NCBI GenBank assembly: GCA_037976565.1
Contig: CP137679.1
Location: 11,010,992 to 11,074,991, forward strand
Source of the DNA: Mesocentrotus franciscanus
Lineage: Eukaryota; Echinodermata; Echinoidea; Camarodonta; Strongylocentrotidae
Reading direction: 5' to 3'
Length of the DNA stretch: 64,000 bases
Part shown: piece after piece, positions 34,426 through 47,174 of the stretch
Layout: the number at the start of each line of letters is the position of its first letter
How positions within the stretch are numbered: position 1 is the first letter of the stretch
The notes under the pieces: generated by a model
The model's database searches: none
Seen by the model: only the letters and a program-made list of their open reading frames with translations
Told to the model about the DNA's origin: nothing
Position numbers and translations under genes: made by a program

Positions 34426-34754
34426 AATCGTAGAGACAAATTCTACATCTAATTTTCATCATATCTGTCTTCTTCCTCCTCCTCCTCTTCTTCTTCTTCT
34501 TCTTCTTCTTCTTCTTCACACCCTACTCCTTTCCTGGAAATGCAGGAAATGAAAGCGCAAATATCACATCAGAAGCAAGACCGTAGGCGCGAAGCCCCAG
34601 CTCACAATGCCATGCTGGAGGGGATTGCTATTATCACTGGCGGTTCGGTAGTGAGCCAAGAAATGTACTCCTCCCTGCACTTTCAAATCAACTTCTTCAA
34701 ACCAGGGAAACGACCTAGCCAGCGACTAGCAGCGATATTACGGATGAGAAACAG

Positions 34755-35680
34755 GAATTAGATTTCTTATAGACACTGGAACGGAAGTTAGCGTTTTTTC
34801 TCCATTGAAATCCGAGAAACATATGCACCCTTCTTCGAAATTTCACCTGCAAGCAGTTAATCGCTCAAGTATCACTACCTACGGAGAGCAAGGACTCTCA
34901 ACGTCGGCCTACGCCGAGCTTGCAGGTGGATTTTATCATTGCCGACATATCCACTCCTATCGTCGGGGCAGACTTTTCCATCACTTTGGTTTTCTGGTAG
35001 ATGTGCGGAATCTCAAGCTCATCGATTCTACTACAAATCTATCTATAAGAGGCATCCTTTCTTCTTCTCCTTCTATCAGCCCCATGTTTGTCAAGGCAGA
35101 CGGTCAAACTGCTTACAAATCTCTTCTTGACCAATTTCCAGACATCACACGCCCAGTCTACAAGGAGGCAAAAATGCTAGAATTAGGCATCGTCCGAACT
35201 TTTGGCAGCAATTGGGCGTCCCCACTTCATATGGTGCCCAAGAAAACCCCCGGAGACCGGAGACCGAGCGGTGACTACCATGCACTAAATAGGAATACAG
35301 TTCCCGATAAATGTCCTATTCCCCATCTTCAAGACTTCACCTCAGCTCTAGCAGGCAAGAGAGTTTTCTCCAAATTTGATGTCATCAGAGCGTACCACCA
35401 AATTCCAGTCGATCCAGTAGACGTGCACAAAGAGCCATCACCACACCCTTTGGGTTATTTGAATGTGGGCGCATGCCTTTTGGGCTACGAAATGCCGCAC
35501 ATACAGGTACTTTTCTACTGTCTATTAATGATAGGGGAACCCGTGGTCTACCAGTTGTGTACGCCTACATCGACGACCTCCTCATCGCGAGTGAGACAGG
35601 ACATAAGAGGAACATAATTATTCAACACCTCCAACTAGTTACTGTTCTCACGACTCTCAGAATACAGTGTTGCCAATAGC
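34755..35680 (+). pseudogene. Gypsy protease and reverse transcriptase remnant
   Basis: The aspartic protease motif (DTG in FLIDTGTEVSVFS) is followed by RT motifs: SPLHMVPKKTPGDRRP, KFDVIRAYHQIPVDP and, after a frame change near 35470, YIDDLLIAS. The stop and frame breaks rule out function. Confidence 0.85.
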
Positions 35681-35879
35681 CCACTCAAGTGTGAATTTGG
35701 CGCATCTTCCCTCATCTTCTTCAACCAGGAAATGGACTTCATTGTAGCCTTAGGACAGGATAATGACATAAAATCGATAAAAGAACATCATAATCAGATT
35801 ATCCGACCCCGGAAACCCCATGAATTTTTAAAACTGTTATCATACTAGCCCTTTTCCTTTTGGAACTAGACTTAACCTT

Positions 35880-37490
35880 TAACTTGGATGGCGGCCGTTT
35901 TGGATTTGGCCAATATGACCAGCATGACAGCCCCATGGAGACCTGTTATTGATACAAGAACATCATAATCAGATTCTCTGACCCCGAAAACCCCCTTAAT
36001 ATATAAACTTTTATCATACTACCCCTTTTCCTTTTGGAACTACACTTGACCTGTAACTCAGATGGCGGCCATTTTGGATTTGACCAATCTGACCAGTATG
36101 ACAGCCCCAAGGAGACCTCAAATCGATGAAAGAACATGATAACCAGATTCTCTGACCCCGAAAACCCCATAAATATATAAACTTTTATCATACTAGCCCA
36201 TTTCTTTTCGTAACTACACTTGACCTGTAACTCAGATGGCGGCCATTTTGGATTTGACCAATCTGACCAGTATGACAGCCCCATGGAGACCTCAAATCGA
36301 TGAAAGAACACCATAACCAGATTCTCTGACCCCGAAAACCCCATAAATATATAAACTTTTATCATACTAGCCCATTTCCTTTCGTAACTACACTTGACCT
36401 GTAACTCAGATGGCGGCCATTTTGGATTTGACCAATCTGACCAGCATGACAGCCCCAAGGAGACCTCAAATCGATGAAAGAACATTATAATCAGATTCTC
36501 TGACCCCGAAAACCCCATAAATATATAAACTTTTATCACACTCGCCCATTTCCTTTCGTAAACTACACTTTACCTGTAACTCAGATGGCGGCCATTTTGG
36601 ATTTGACCAATCTGACCAGTATGACAGCCCCATGGAGACCTCAAATCGATGAAAGAACACCATAACCAGATTCTCTGACCCCGAAAACCCCATAAATATA
36701 TAAACTTTTATCATACTAGCCCATTTCCTTTCGTAACTACACTTGACCTGTAACTCAGATGGCGGCCATTTTGGATTTGACCAATCTGACCAGCATGACA
36801 GCCCCAAGGAGACCTCAAATCGATGAAAGAACATTATAATCAGATTTTCTGACCCCAAAACCCCTTAAATATATAAACTATTATCATACTAGCCCTTTTC
36901 CTTTTGAACTATGCTTGACCTTTAACTCAGATGGCGGCCATTTTGGATTTGGCCAATATGACCAGCATGACAGCCCCATTGAGACCTGTTATTGATACAA
37001 GAACATCATAATCAGATTCTCTGACCCCGAAAACCCCCTTAATATATAAACTTTTATCACACTAGCCCATTTCCTTTCGTAAACTACACTTTACCTGTAA
37101 CTCAGATGGCGGCCTTTTGGATTTGACCAATCTGACCAGTATGACAGCCCCATGGAGACCTCAAATCGATGAAAGAACACCATAACCAGATTCTCTGACC
37201 CCGAAAACCCCATAAATATATAAACTTTTATCATACTAGCCCATTTCCTTTCGTAACTACACTTGACCTGTAACTCAGATGGCGGCCATTTTGGATTTGA
37301 CCAATCTGACCAGCATGACAGCCCCAAGGAGACCTCAAATCGATGAAAGAACATTATAATCAGATTTTCTGACCCCCAAAACCCCTTAAATATATAAACT
37401 ATTATCATACTAGCCCTTTTCCTTTTTGAACTATGCTTGACCTTTAACTCAGATGGCGGCCATTTTGGATTTGCCCAATATGGCGGTCCC
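35880..37490 (-). repeat. 174-bp tandem repeat, right foldback arm (about 10 units)
   Basis: Units beginning GATGGCGGCCATTTTGGATT start at 36061, 36235, 36409, 36584, 36758, 36930, 37105, 37278 and 37452, with an earlier diverged one near 35888. The period is a multiple of 3 (58 codons), which is why long low-information ORFs run through it. Confidence 0.92.
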
Positions 37491-37966
37491 AGAGGGCGCC
37501 CTTCTTGGCGCCCGGCAGAAATCGTATTAGTATGGTATAAGCTACCTCTGGGCCAAATTTGGTGCTTTTAGAAGAATCTGCACCAAACGACCCCTATTTA
37601 GCCCTAACAGCCCCCACTATATGTTCGAATGTGTGTTTGTGAAGTTTGGGTCGGTGGTTTGCCTTTTTAAGCTGCTAAACATTCGTGTTTTAGGTTGAAG
37701 GATCGTCATAAAAATACATAATCCCAGAATTTGGTTTATTACCGTACAAATGATACTGAAAGGAAAGAAAATCACTGCAGAATAACGGATCCTGTACAAG
37801 ATTATGATGTCATGTTGATTCGACGATAAAAATCCCGTTGTTGGCAATGGAACATGCAGCCGATCGCGGCGAAGGTGAAAATCTCCTGCCGTACTAGTAA
37901 TCTGTCCCGGCATGCTTTGCGGTGAAACAACCGTGAAGGCACGCCGTATAGCCGTACCGAATTAGC

Positions 37967-38062
37967 TTCATGTCGTCACCTCCTAGGGAAAAAAACTGCC
38001 GTGAAACAAAAAACTGTCATGTCGTCACTGTGTAGGTAAACAGACTGCTATGATATTTCTTC
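37967..38062 (+). repeat. Short piece of the 13-kb/17-kb minisatellite
   Basis: Two degraded units (CATGTCGTCAC, GTAGG, CTGCCGTGAAAC), immediately outside the foldback element. Confidence 0.7.
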
Positions 38063-38224
38063 TACTTCTACTTCTATGCCAGTACTCGTCGAAAGCCTTT
38101 TCAGCAACTAAACGAGGAAATTGTGGTGTGGTGTCTCTCATAGTAACTTCAGAAAGTTGTAGCTAGAAAACTGACATTTAAGAATTGCAACTGTCAATGA
38201 GATGATGAAAATATAAACAAAAAA

Positions 38225-38320
38225 CATACCTCGGAGAGGACCTTAAGCCGTCGTCCGTCTGGTTGCTTACTTACAAGCATTTATGCTTTCTTAGCAGTCA
38301 GGTAAAAAATAACCATCACA
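38225..38320 (+). mobile_element. SINE 3' fragment
   Basis: CTCGGAGAGGACCTTAAGCC through CTTTCTTAGCAGTCAGGT matches the second half of the SINE at 9598-9815; the tRNA head is missing. Confidence 0.65.
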
Positions 38321-38429
38321 CATTACACATTACATCCTTGAAATCAAAATTGATGTATGTAATATATGTGCAGTTAGAAGGCAGTCTGCAAACAGAGACT
38401 ATACTCCTCTGCACCCATATCCGCGGACA

Positions 38430-38735
38430 CAAAAATAAATGCACGGACTATAATTCCGTGAACAGAATGAAAATGAGTCCGCGTGGGAAATTTATTCCGT
38501 CCACAAAAAAAATATTTTGTATTACAGAATGAATTCGGTACACGAATGAAAATGAGTACGCGTACGAAATTTATTCCGTCCACAAAAAAAAAACATTTTG
38601 TATTACATAATGAATTCGGTAAAAGTCATTTTGTAACAAAATGAATTCGGTACAAATTCTGTAACAAAATGGATTCGGTACAAATCATTTTGTAACAAAA
38701 TGAATTCGGTACTAATCATTTTGTAACAAAATTTA
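38430..38735 (+). repeat. Small tandem repeats with ATGAATTCGGTAC
   Basis: A duplicated longer block (AATGAAAATGAGT, AAATTTATTCCGTCCAC) is followed by about four copies of a unit of about 30 bp combining TTTTGTAACAAAAT and GAATTCGGTAC. Confidence 0.8.
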
Positions 38736-39474
38736 TTTTTATTTATTTTGCGCCGCACGTTTGTCGCTATGTGCCTAGAACTATCGCAAAGTTGGCGTCT
38801 ATAGGGAGATTGAAGATTAAAATAACCAATAAAAGCACGCATCTATATTCCTCTAAAATAAAATTTATGGGTAATTATGGTATCTCGACAGTGTGTTTAC
38901 AAAAAGTACTCAGAAAACGAAGAATTACAAGTGGGTAAATATTTTACTGAATTGGAACACTGGTAAACAAAACTGAATTCGTTTCAGTGGACCGGAAGTA
39001 ATATACACATCATATCACATAAAAACAACAACCAAGTACATGTGCACTTGTTTTCACTGGTTGTAGTAATACCCCCCCCCAAAAAAAAAAAGCAATCTGT
39101 TATCTTTTTTGTTACCTGGACTTAGCCTTTGTTTTTACTTGATTATCTTCCAAATATCAACACAAGAATACTTATTCGCTAGTTATCATGTAATTTGTTG
39201 CAGTACGTTTTCAACTTTTTTACTCCTACTACCTTTCCCTTTTCTAATCTTTTCGTTTCTTCTTCTATTCTTATTTTTATTCTTATATATTATTTTTGTA
39301 TTTTTATAAGACGTATCCAACACATTTAAGCATATTATGCTTTTAGGAAATACGCCTCTTCCCTTTTTAAAACTTTTGCTATGTTAAATTGCTTATGACA
39401 CTATGTATAAATGTATTACTTTTTTATACGAAAAAAGAAATGGAAGAAAATATATGTTACTTTGAAATGACTTG

Positions 39475-39745
39475 AATATTTCCACCATTTCTTTTCCACC
39501 GCACTAACTTCTCCATCTTCTAACACTCTTGCACATATCTTTCATAACATGAAAAATGTCAGTACTCCGCATATGGAGTTTTGTGTTATACATTGAATTG
39601 AATTGAATCGAATTGAATGTCTGCACCATTTATTTTCCACCGCACTAACCGTTCCATTTCTAACCCTCTTGCACATATCTTTCATAACATGGACAAATTT
39701 CAGTAGACCGCATATGGATTATTGAGGTATACAGTCACTTCCAAT
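39475..39745 (+). repeat. Tandem duplication of about 150-170 bp
   Basis: TTTTCCACCGCACTAAC, CTCTTGCACATATCTTTCAT and CCGCATATGGA occur twice in the same order. Confidence 0.8.
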
Positions 39746-39849
39746 TCATTCCATATCAATGGAAACCTTCATAATGTTTGAACAGCATTGAGTTTGCCAG
39801 CGAAATAGTGTGTCTTGTCACTTATTTTGGCAAATACATATCATTTTTT

Positions 39850-40476
39850 CTGACAGTAAATCGATATCAAAGGCTAACCGAATGTTAAGTTTCATTTTCA
39901 GTGTAGCGAAAAATCGGTCAAGTGACTCTCTGCTGTGTTTGTACAAAAGTCTCGTTCTCCATATTATTGAATATGGCCAACCGGCCTGGTTTATACACAG
40001 TAGAGGACATGTTGAAAAACTTGAAAAGATACAGATACGAGCTACACGAATTATTCCCAAACAGAGAAGAGAGGAAATGGACAGAGTATTCTGTACGCGT
40101 CCAAACTTTAAAGTGGTACACCCTTTTTTCCAGGCTTTGTTCTCAAAGTCTTTTTCGGCCTTATAAAATGTGAATCTGTTCAAAATGCTATCTGCTTTAA
40201 CCAAAGATATTCTGACACTGTTCGATTCAAACATTTGAAAGCTCGCACTCATGCAAAGACTCCATGGCTCTGCCATCCACACATTTCCCCGTGTCTGGGA
40301 AACTCTCACTACTGATTTGAAGACTGATGTTGTGTTATTATCATTTCATACTTGGCTTTCAAAACTGAAAGAACAAGATCTCAGTATACAGATGCGTTAA
40401 AGTTAATTAGTTAATTATGATGACCTGTCTCTGACTCGATATATATCTATATATAAATATATATCTATATATATAT

Positions 40477-40515
<39 letters not shown>

Positions 40516-40915
40516 TGGTTGTTACCCAGCTGCACAGCGCCATCTTCAGGTAAAACTCCAGGTAAATTGTCGGATTTGAGTGCATCTATTCACCCTTTTT
40601 TTTCTCTTTTTCTCTTTTTCTGGTGCTATATACATGCACACAAAGCAGCATTTTCCTCTTTTTTGTGGGGGTTAAGTTTTTCCCTTTTTTCATTTATTGT
40701 TTTATTTTATTATTATCTTTTTATTTTTATATCTTGTCAATGATTATTGTTGATGTCACATGGATTGGAAAAGAAGACCTTCGGGTTATAGTTATTAAGT
40801 TAATCTTTTTCTTTTCCCGGCATCCATGTGACTCTCTTCCAAATGTACTCTTGTCTTGTATTCACTGATTTTTCTTTGTCTTTGCCAAATAAATAATAAT
40901 AATAATAATAATAAT
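39850..40915 (+). mobile_element. LINE 3' fragment with (AAT)n tail
   Basis: Conceptual translation from about 39858 gives KANRMLSFIFSVAKNRSSD, then LYKSLVLHIIEYGQPAWF and HVEKLEKIQIRATRII, the region after the RT active site in CR1/Jockey-type LINEs. The frame then breaks. The element runs through a long AT-rich 3' region with (TA)n at about 40440-40510 and ends in (AAT)n at 40892-40915. Confidence 0.7.
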
Positions 40916-40919
40916 ATTC

Positions 40920-41690
40920 TCTTAAAATCTCAACCAGCTTTGCATTCTATTAATGGAAGATTCAATGGGAAATTTAAAAACACTTTAATGCACTACGCCC
41001 CTCCCCGTTCCCATCATTTGTAACATTTCTTCTTATACTGATTTTCTAATTATTGAAATTTCTGAATTATAACCCAGTAATGACGGGATTTTTTTTTAAT
41101 TTGTGCATTATGACGTAAGTATACCAGGATTATTCCAATGGCTTTTCGAAATAAGATTCTTTATCTAAAAAGTTGCATATGAACCGTTTTGTTTGACTCT
41201 TGACTGTTGACTCTTGCTCAGATGAGTGAATTGAATTGATTAGTCAACATTACGTTAACATGAAGCAGAGGGAATTATTTAATTTCTATTCTTTTGATGC
41301 AAATAAAGATTTCACCGACATTTCCTTGCATTATTAAAGCAATGACTTATATAACGATGATAATAATAAATAGTGATTTCAAAAAAATGTATTAGGAAGA
41401 GATGATTATTTAGAGGAGAATATTGAGTAAAATATCGGAACGTGAAAGCTTAGATAAATAAACTATGAATAGATCTTTGTAACTAAGCAACAAAAAGAAA
41501 GAAACAAAACAAACCGATAAAATAAATCCACAGCTGAAGGCCCTGTCATTTGGCGACAAGCTGCTTACACTGGACAATTTTCTTTACTCAATTTGGGGTA
41601 CACTTTGCCCAAATGTTGTGTAATGATTTCCTCAACAAACATGCATGTTCCATGTTTACTCAGTATTGGTTAACATTTTACCAAACTCTC
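40920..41690. other. Intergenic, nothing recognised
   Basis: AT-rich without ORFs of interest. Confidence 0.4.
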
Positions 41691-41847
41691 TTGAGTGTAT
41701 CTAAAGACTAAAATATGTCTATATATATTTATTTCGAAGATTAATGATTTAGAAAGGCCCCTCCCTACCCCCCCCCCCTTATCATCCAACGGGAAAAGAA
41801 AAACGGGGAAAGGAGTTAACCCCAAAACCACTAATGTGCCACTATCT

Positions 41848-41979
41848 TATCTCTCTCTCTCTTTCTCTCTCTCTCTCCTCATTTCTTGTCTCTCCCTTCT
41901 CTTCCATTCTCTCTCTTTCTCTCTCTCTCTCTCTCTTTCTTTCCTTCTTTGTCCCCCACCCTCTCTCTTTCTATTTTGA

Positions 41980-42011
<32 letters not shown>

Positions 42012-42170
42012 AAGGGCAATAGTCGTTATTGAAAGATCCACCCTGTATAAATAAATTAAAAAAACATTGCAATGAATAAATTCGACTCCGTGGAGTCGAA
42101 TTCTCCCAAGTCGTATATCAGACATCTCGATCGCTCGCTCTCTTTCTCTCTCTCTCTCTCTCTCTGACTT
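41848..42170 (+). repeat. (CT)n microsatellite tracts
   Basis: CT-rich runs at about 41848-42010 and 42135-42166, giving only Ser/Leu-rich ORFs. Confidence 0.9.
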
Positions 42171-42559
42171 CACATTATAAGTAATACCGTCTTTTTCACT
42201 CCTTTAACTGCACTGATTATCAATAACCCAAACATACAAACAAACACAATGACATCAAATGTAATATTTCAAAGTATTTCAAAATTCATCACTTTTGTTT
42301 TAATCGTCGAAATAACTTGGCGCAAGATTTGTTCGGACTTTGTAATTTGTGCAGGTACTGTTTTGTTACTAACTGCAATTCCATCGTAATTGTCTACGAG
42401 TTGTTTTCCCCTTTATTTATACTAAAAGTCATTCTAATCTCTGTTTTTATCGTTATCTTAAAAAATGTAACTCTCTTCCGCATGATGTGATGATACACGA
42501 CCAACAGGTTGAGCCCTCCATACTTATTTGTATATATATTTAAAACTTTTATTGCTTCT

Positions 42560-43500
42560 TCATTTCAACAAGGAAATAACAAAAATACATTCATAGGCGT
42601 TTTACAAATATATAACTTCCATATTATAATATTAAATAAGTCAGAATCATAAATGTGAACAAAAATGGATTAAGGCAAGAGAAAATAAGTACGGCCTTTA
42701 AACTACACTATCAGTTTCCACTTATTAAGATGAACATGAAGGTTCTCTTTACGTAAAGCAATATTTCGTTCAATTTTCTCAAGGTAAAGCATATCTGCCT
42801 GAAACTGACTGAAAATCAACATTTTATCAAAATATTTGTTTTTATGAATAAAGTATTTATCATGAAATATAACCGTGTTTACAAAAATGTTTCCTGGTTG
42901 TACGCCAAAACAGATATCTAGTTTAGAAAGTGGTAAAATAATTACTTTTAACTCATATAACCACTTGTAAACATCGGTCCAAAATTTATTTATAATTAGG
43001 CAGGAGAAAAACATATGCATTAAATTTTGGTTATCCTTCTGGCAAAAATTACATTTGGTGAGGTCTTTATACCAATACGAAAGAGAAATTCGTTGGTAGC
43101 AATTCTCCGGTGATTGAATTTAAATTGGAATGTTCGAATTTTTGTATTTAAAGTTGTCTTGAATGCTTCAAGAAAACGGTCTTGCTATTGAATTAAATTC
43201 TCTGGACTTAAATTCAAATCATATTCCCATTATTCTTAAATGGTTTTGTCTTTTCCAAACGTAGGGATATTTTTTCCACAAATACCAAATAACAAAATTT
43301 AGTAGGTTTCTTCTTTTTGGACAAAAATGTACTAAGTTTGTTATCTTCAAAGCTAGGATTACAAATTCTTCGGGTAAAAACTTTCTTCCAAGTTGACCTG
43401 ATTGCATAAACAATAGCACTATAATTCATAAACTGAGTTAAATTCAGTTGAAAACCATACTCCAGATTGAAAAGGTGTTGTTCTTTGTTTCTGTCACTTG
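42560..43500 (-). mobile_element. L1/Tx1-like LINE 3' fragment
   Basis: The minus-strand ORF at 43020-42703 reads HMFFSCLIINKFWTDVYKWL and later FIHKNKYFDKMLIFSQF, the pattern of the C-terminal Cys/His region and tail of L1/Tx1-type LINE proteins. Upstream pieces at 43214-43429 lie in other frames, so the copy is decayed and 5'-truncated. Confidence 0.6.
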
Positions 43501-43509
43501 AAACAATTT

Positions 43510-46500
43510 CCTAATTTCCTGAGTAAGGGTCTTTGCGGCATGATGCAAGATTGTTCGATTTTATTGCAAGTTTCGACTCCATCACTTTGGCTTCGTTTCC
43601 TTCGCGATTTGTTTCTCGTTATTTATGTTTCTGAATGAAACGTTATACAGACGAGGTTTGGTCTCGTGACAGCTCTAGTTTAGGCTTCATTTATAAAATC
43701 ATGCCAGCGCATTTGGGCGGACCGCTGACATGAAAGCTCCATCAACTTCTGGGCATGAGAGACTAAAAAAGAAGATGGCTCTCATGGACCCATTCTGTTG
43801 TCTTTGGCCACGTTTCCCGGTTTTCTGTTGACCGTGCTTTCTTGCCAAATGTTCACTGCATTTAGCCATAGCTGTGCTAAATCTGTCTATCATAGCACAA
43901 TAGCAACTGTTGGTTGTAGTCTGGGTAATAGTGTAGTTGATGAGACGTTATATTGAAGCTGGTCGGTATATAGGCCTTACTCATGTTGCCTTAGCTTCCT
44001 GTAAAGCAGTTAAGAAAGAAGAAACATGATCAATTAACATCATACACATGGCTAAAGCGTTCAGTTTCATTCAATCATTGTTAAATACTGCTTGAGGTAT
44101 GAATGTTTACACTGTCAAGTTAACGGTAATGGTAAAATTATAGGCTTGTCATAATAGATTAGCTCACCGAATCTCATCTCTTTTAATTTAAAAGAAAAGT
44201 TGTATAAATGAAAAGAGCTAGAAAGTGCTCACCATGAAAAAAGGTTTTCCTCATCTTTATTCCACCATTGCAACAGATGATCTTGATGAAACCATCATTA
44301 TGATCCCGTCGCCGCGTTTATTACCAAGGAATATGTTTGAGATGCATTTCAATTTCATTAATGCATTGTCTCTCGAGGCTCGGCTGTTATACATCACTGT
44401 GATGTAGCCGATTTGCATGGGGATAGGCTGATGATGTTGGCTGCTCGCTCATGCTGCTGTTTTACCGTTTAAATAAAACGATAAAGCAGAGTAGAATTAA
44501 CCAGCTTGTTTTCATGTTTTTACTCATAATTTGTGCAAGCTTGCGTTGAATAACAAAAGACGGTGCATCGTGTACATGTATTACAACAATACGATTTATA
44601 ATTATATGTAGAGTATATTGAATTTAATTGAATTAAATTGAATTTATTATGATTCAATGGGATGACTTTCATTATATTTCATTTATTTCATAATTCAAAT
44701 GCATAGAACATTTAAAACAATAAAGTTTTGTTACCAACGAAAAGAATATAACTTGTTAATATCAGGTTTATAGTTATGAAAGTTCTTTACTTAAAGATAC
44801 TATGTCCCTTTTGCAGCCAACATCAAATTCTGTAGAACTTTGCAGGAATTATGAATATGTCATGTATGTCCTATCTGTGAAATTTAAACGTTAGCAGTGT
44901 CCTAATATTCAAATTATGCAAGGAAACCCGTTTACTTGCTAGACTTCACTGTCAGACACTATTGAGTGACTGACTGGCTTTTTTCTTCTTTGGTAATAGC
45001 ATACATAAAATGACGTGTAAAGGGTACATGAGCATTTGTCTAATTCAATAACCCACTTCTTTTAATGTAATGGCCAAAATTAAACTGATTGAATCTTTGC
45101 GCAACATAAAACGTACGACCATTCGGTAAAATGGTCTAAAAATAAGACTATTACTTACTGGCTCTACAGCTCCTAAGTCGATTCGACAACTAATAGTCGT
45201 TATTTTCCCACTTAAAGACATTTTCAAGCCCCCCTTTTAAGGGAAGTTCTCAATTAGTATTATCTTTCAAATGCCGTTGGAATTTAATCTTTCATTTTTT
45301 TTTCACCTTTAAAACACGTTAAATCAAAGTCTATAATAATGTCGATAATGCCGACCACTCTTACTATTTTATCTGAATTTAAAGAATGATAAAGTTGTTC
45401 AAGATGTGTTGACAGATATTGATGTTTTAATTTGTCCTATCCATTTGATTCACAATAATAGAGACGAGATAAAACACAGCTGGTCCACCCCAGCTGTTGT
45501 ATGTACATTGTCAATGGGTTTTACAGTGTAATATGTCATCCTGAGGTGAAAAATGGTATTCTCATATTTGAGAACTACTTATCTTTATTTCTGAATGACA
45601 GTGATCCCTAGTTTTATTCCTAGCAGAAATGCCTTTCTGAAGAAGTGTAGGTGGATAAGTTGGAGTTACAAAGCGTGTTAAATAACCTAAACCCACTTTT
45701 CTTGGAAGCTTTTCTGGGCCATTCTATAACACACAAACTGGAGGAAGACAAAAAATGTCAAACTTTTGACCCCTTTTTAAAGGAGTGGAACAGGGTGAAA
45801 TCAAAGTAATATTGGCTATCTCTACACTGAATACAACTAATATTATCATTCTAAATAATGGTGACCATACAAACTTTTGACATTTATTAAAATTTACATT
45901 TATTCCAATTTGTATTAGTTCAGGGTTCGTACTCGCTTTTGTTGCCACTCTATTTCACAATTATAATTATCCTTCATGCTCTATACGTTTCAAATAGAAT
46001 TTATGTTTTGTACCTTCAAATGTATCACGGAATGTTAATGTTATCATCGCTTTAAGATTTGCATTTTTAATACCACTCTACAAATAATTATATTGAAATA
46101 TTTCACTGTAAATTTCACTGTAAATGATTTTAATAATAATGATGAAAGAAAACCAGAACAACAATGCCTGAGGATTACCTCTAAATAGGCCTACTCATTT
46201 GTTTAAGGGCTCTCTTTGTTAGGTTTTTACCTTTTTTAAAGCAAAAAAAAGTCCCCTAAAAAAAAGCATGAATAATAAATCACGATTAAAGAGCAAAATT
46301 AAGCAGAGGATCAGAGGAAAATGATCGATTTAATACACAACGTAGGGCGTTTTTCGTCCTTTAGGTTTTCGACCTTTAGGACACAGGACGTTTGTCTAGA
46401 GTGATAAACAAGGACCAGTCTCTCCCACTGATCTGCTCATATCCCTGGTCCCACCTATACGATAACGAAAATACATCCATCCAAAATGTTTTGTTTGTTT

Positions 46501-47100
46501 GTAGGATAACAATAACTATCGAACTTATAATTGGTTTTTCGGATTTTTTTCCTTCACGGAACGCACTACAAAAAACAGAGCCATACTTCTCTGTTGGCAC
46601 ATACTAAAATAATGATCGTTTTGGCGGCATATTTCGAATGTTTTGTTTTTCAAGCAGTTTGAAAAAGATTTATGCAAAAGTTTCAACCACTTTCACGTTT
46701 TTACCACCAAAAATAAAACACCCGAAAAAGCAAAACAAAACAAAACGACAACAATAACAACAATAACAACAACAACGACAAAACATAGTTTGTCTTTTCC
46801 TTTGATTTTAAGTTGTAACTACCTACAAAATAGGAATCGTTAAAGGAAAGTTGAGACCGAGGCTCTGTGGTGCATGTATAGTGTAGGTGCTAAACTACAT
46901 TGTGTATGGGAACTGACCCGGGCTCGCATGCTTTGTATCAGAGTCAAATTCATATCCTGCTTCGGCGGGCATACTGTGTAGATTGAATCTCTTTAGAAAT
47001 CAGCACTAACATTTTTAAAGGGCAAAAGGTCAGTGATCAGTGTAGGCTACCGAGATGCCCGATTATTGACTTGACTTGTAAGTGCAATGTTGGCACAGTT
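43510..47100. other. Intergenic region upstream of UGT, no gene recognised
   Basis: No ORF here shows a family motif or good splice-bounded coding. Short AATTGAATTT-type repeats occur at about 44620-44660 and (ACA)n-rich sequence at about 46735-46790. Confidence 0.5.
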
Positions 47101-47139
47101 TGCCATATGTCTAGGCATAAATGCGCCTGTAGATTGATT

Positions 47140-47152
47140 CTTATTCTACAGG
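47140..47152 (+). promoter_or_regulatory. Likely 3' splice site in the UGT 5' UTR
   Basis: TTCTTATTCTACAG|GA is a good pyrimidine-rich acceptor 23 bp before the start codon, suggesting a separate untranslated first exon upstream. No donor or TATA box could be assigned. Confidence 0.45.
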
Positions 47153-47174
47153 AGAGAAAATACTTTATTAAGAC

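Larger units (their letters stand above)
33769..35755 (+). mobile_element. Decayed Ty3/Gypsy LTR-retrotransposon fragment
   Basis: It starts at a primer-site-like TGGTGACCCCGACGTG directly after sequence ending TTTCA, then gag, protease and the first part of RT in order. Several frame breaks and early truncation at about 35755, where the right foldback arm begins, show it is inactive. RNase H, integrase and a 3' LTR are absent. Confidence 0.8.
31471..37943. mobile_element. Composite foldback element with tandem-repeat-bearing inverted arms
   Basis: The left arm (31471 to about 32600, starting CGTGCCTTCACGGTTGTTTT) is the inverted counterpart of the right arm (about 35766-37943). Both contain the same outer 400 bp, a GC hairpin (GGGCGCC, AAGAA, GGGCGCC) and a 174-bp tandem repeat. 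This matches the known plan of foldback transposons, which have long inverted repeats built partly of tandem repeats; such elements (TU) have been described in sea urchins. The interior holds a Gypsy fragment that probably inserted later. No transposase was recognised. Confidence 0.65.

Noticed and set aside
35946..37408. Long minus-strand ORFs (up to 197 residues) in the foldback arm
   Set aside because: The 174-bp repeat period is 58 codons, so any open unit repeats in frame; composition and repetition show no protein family.
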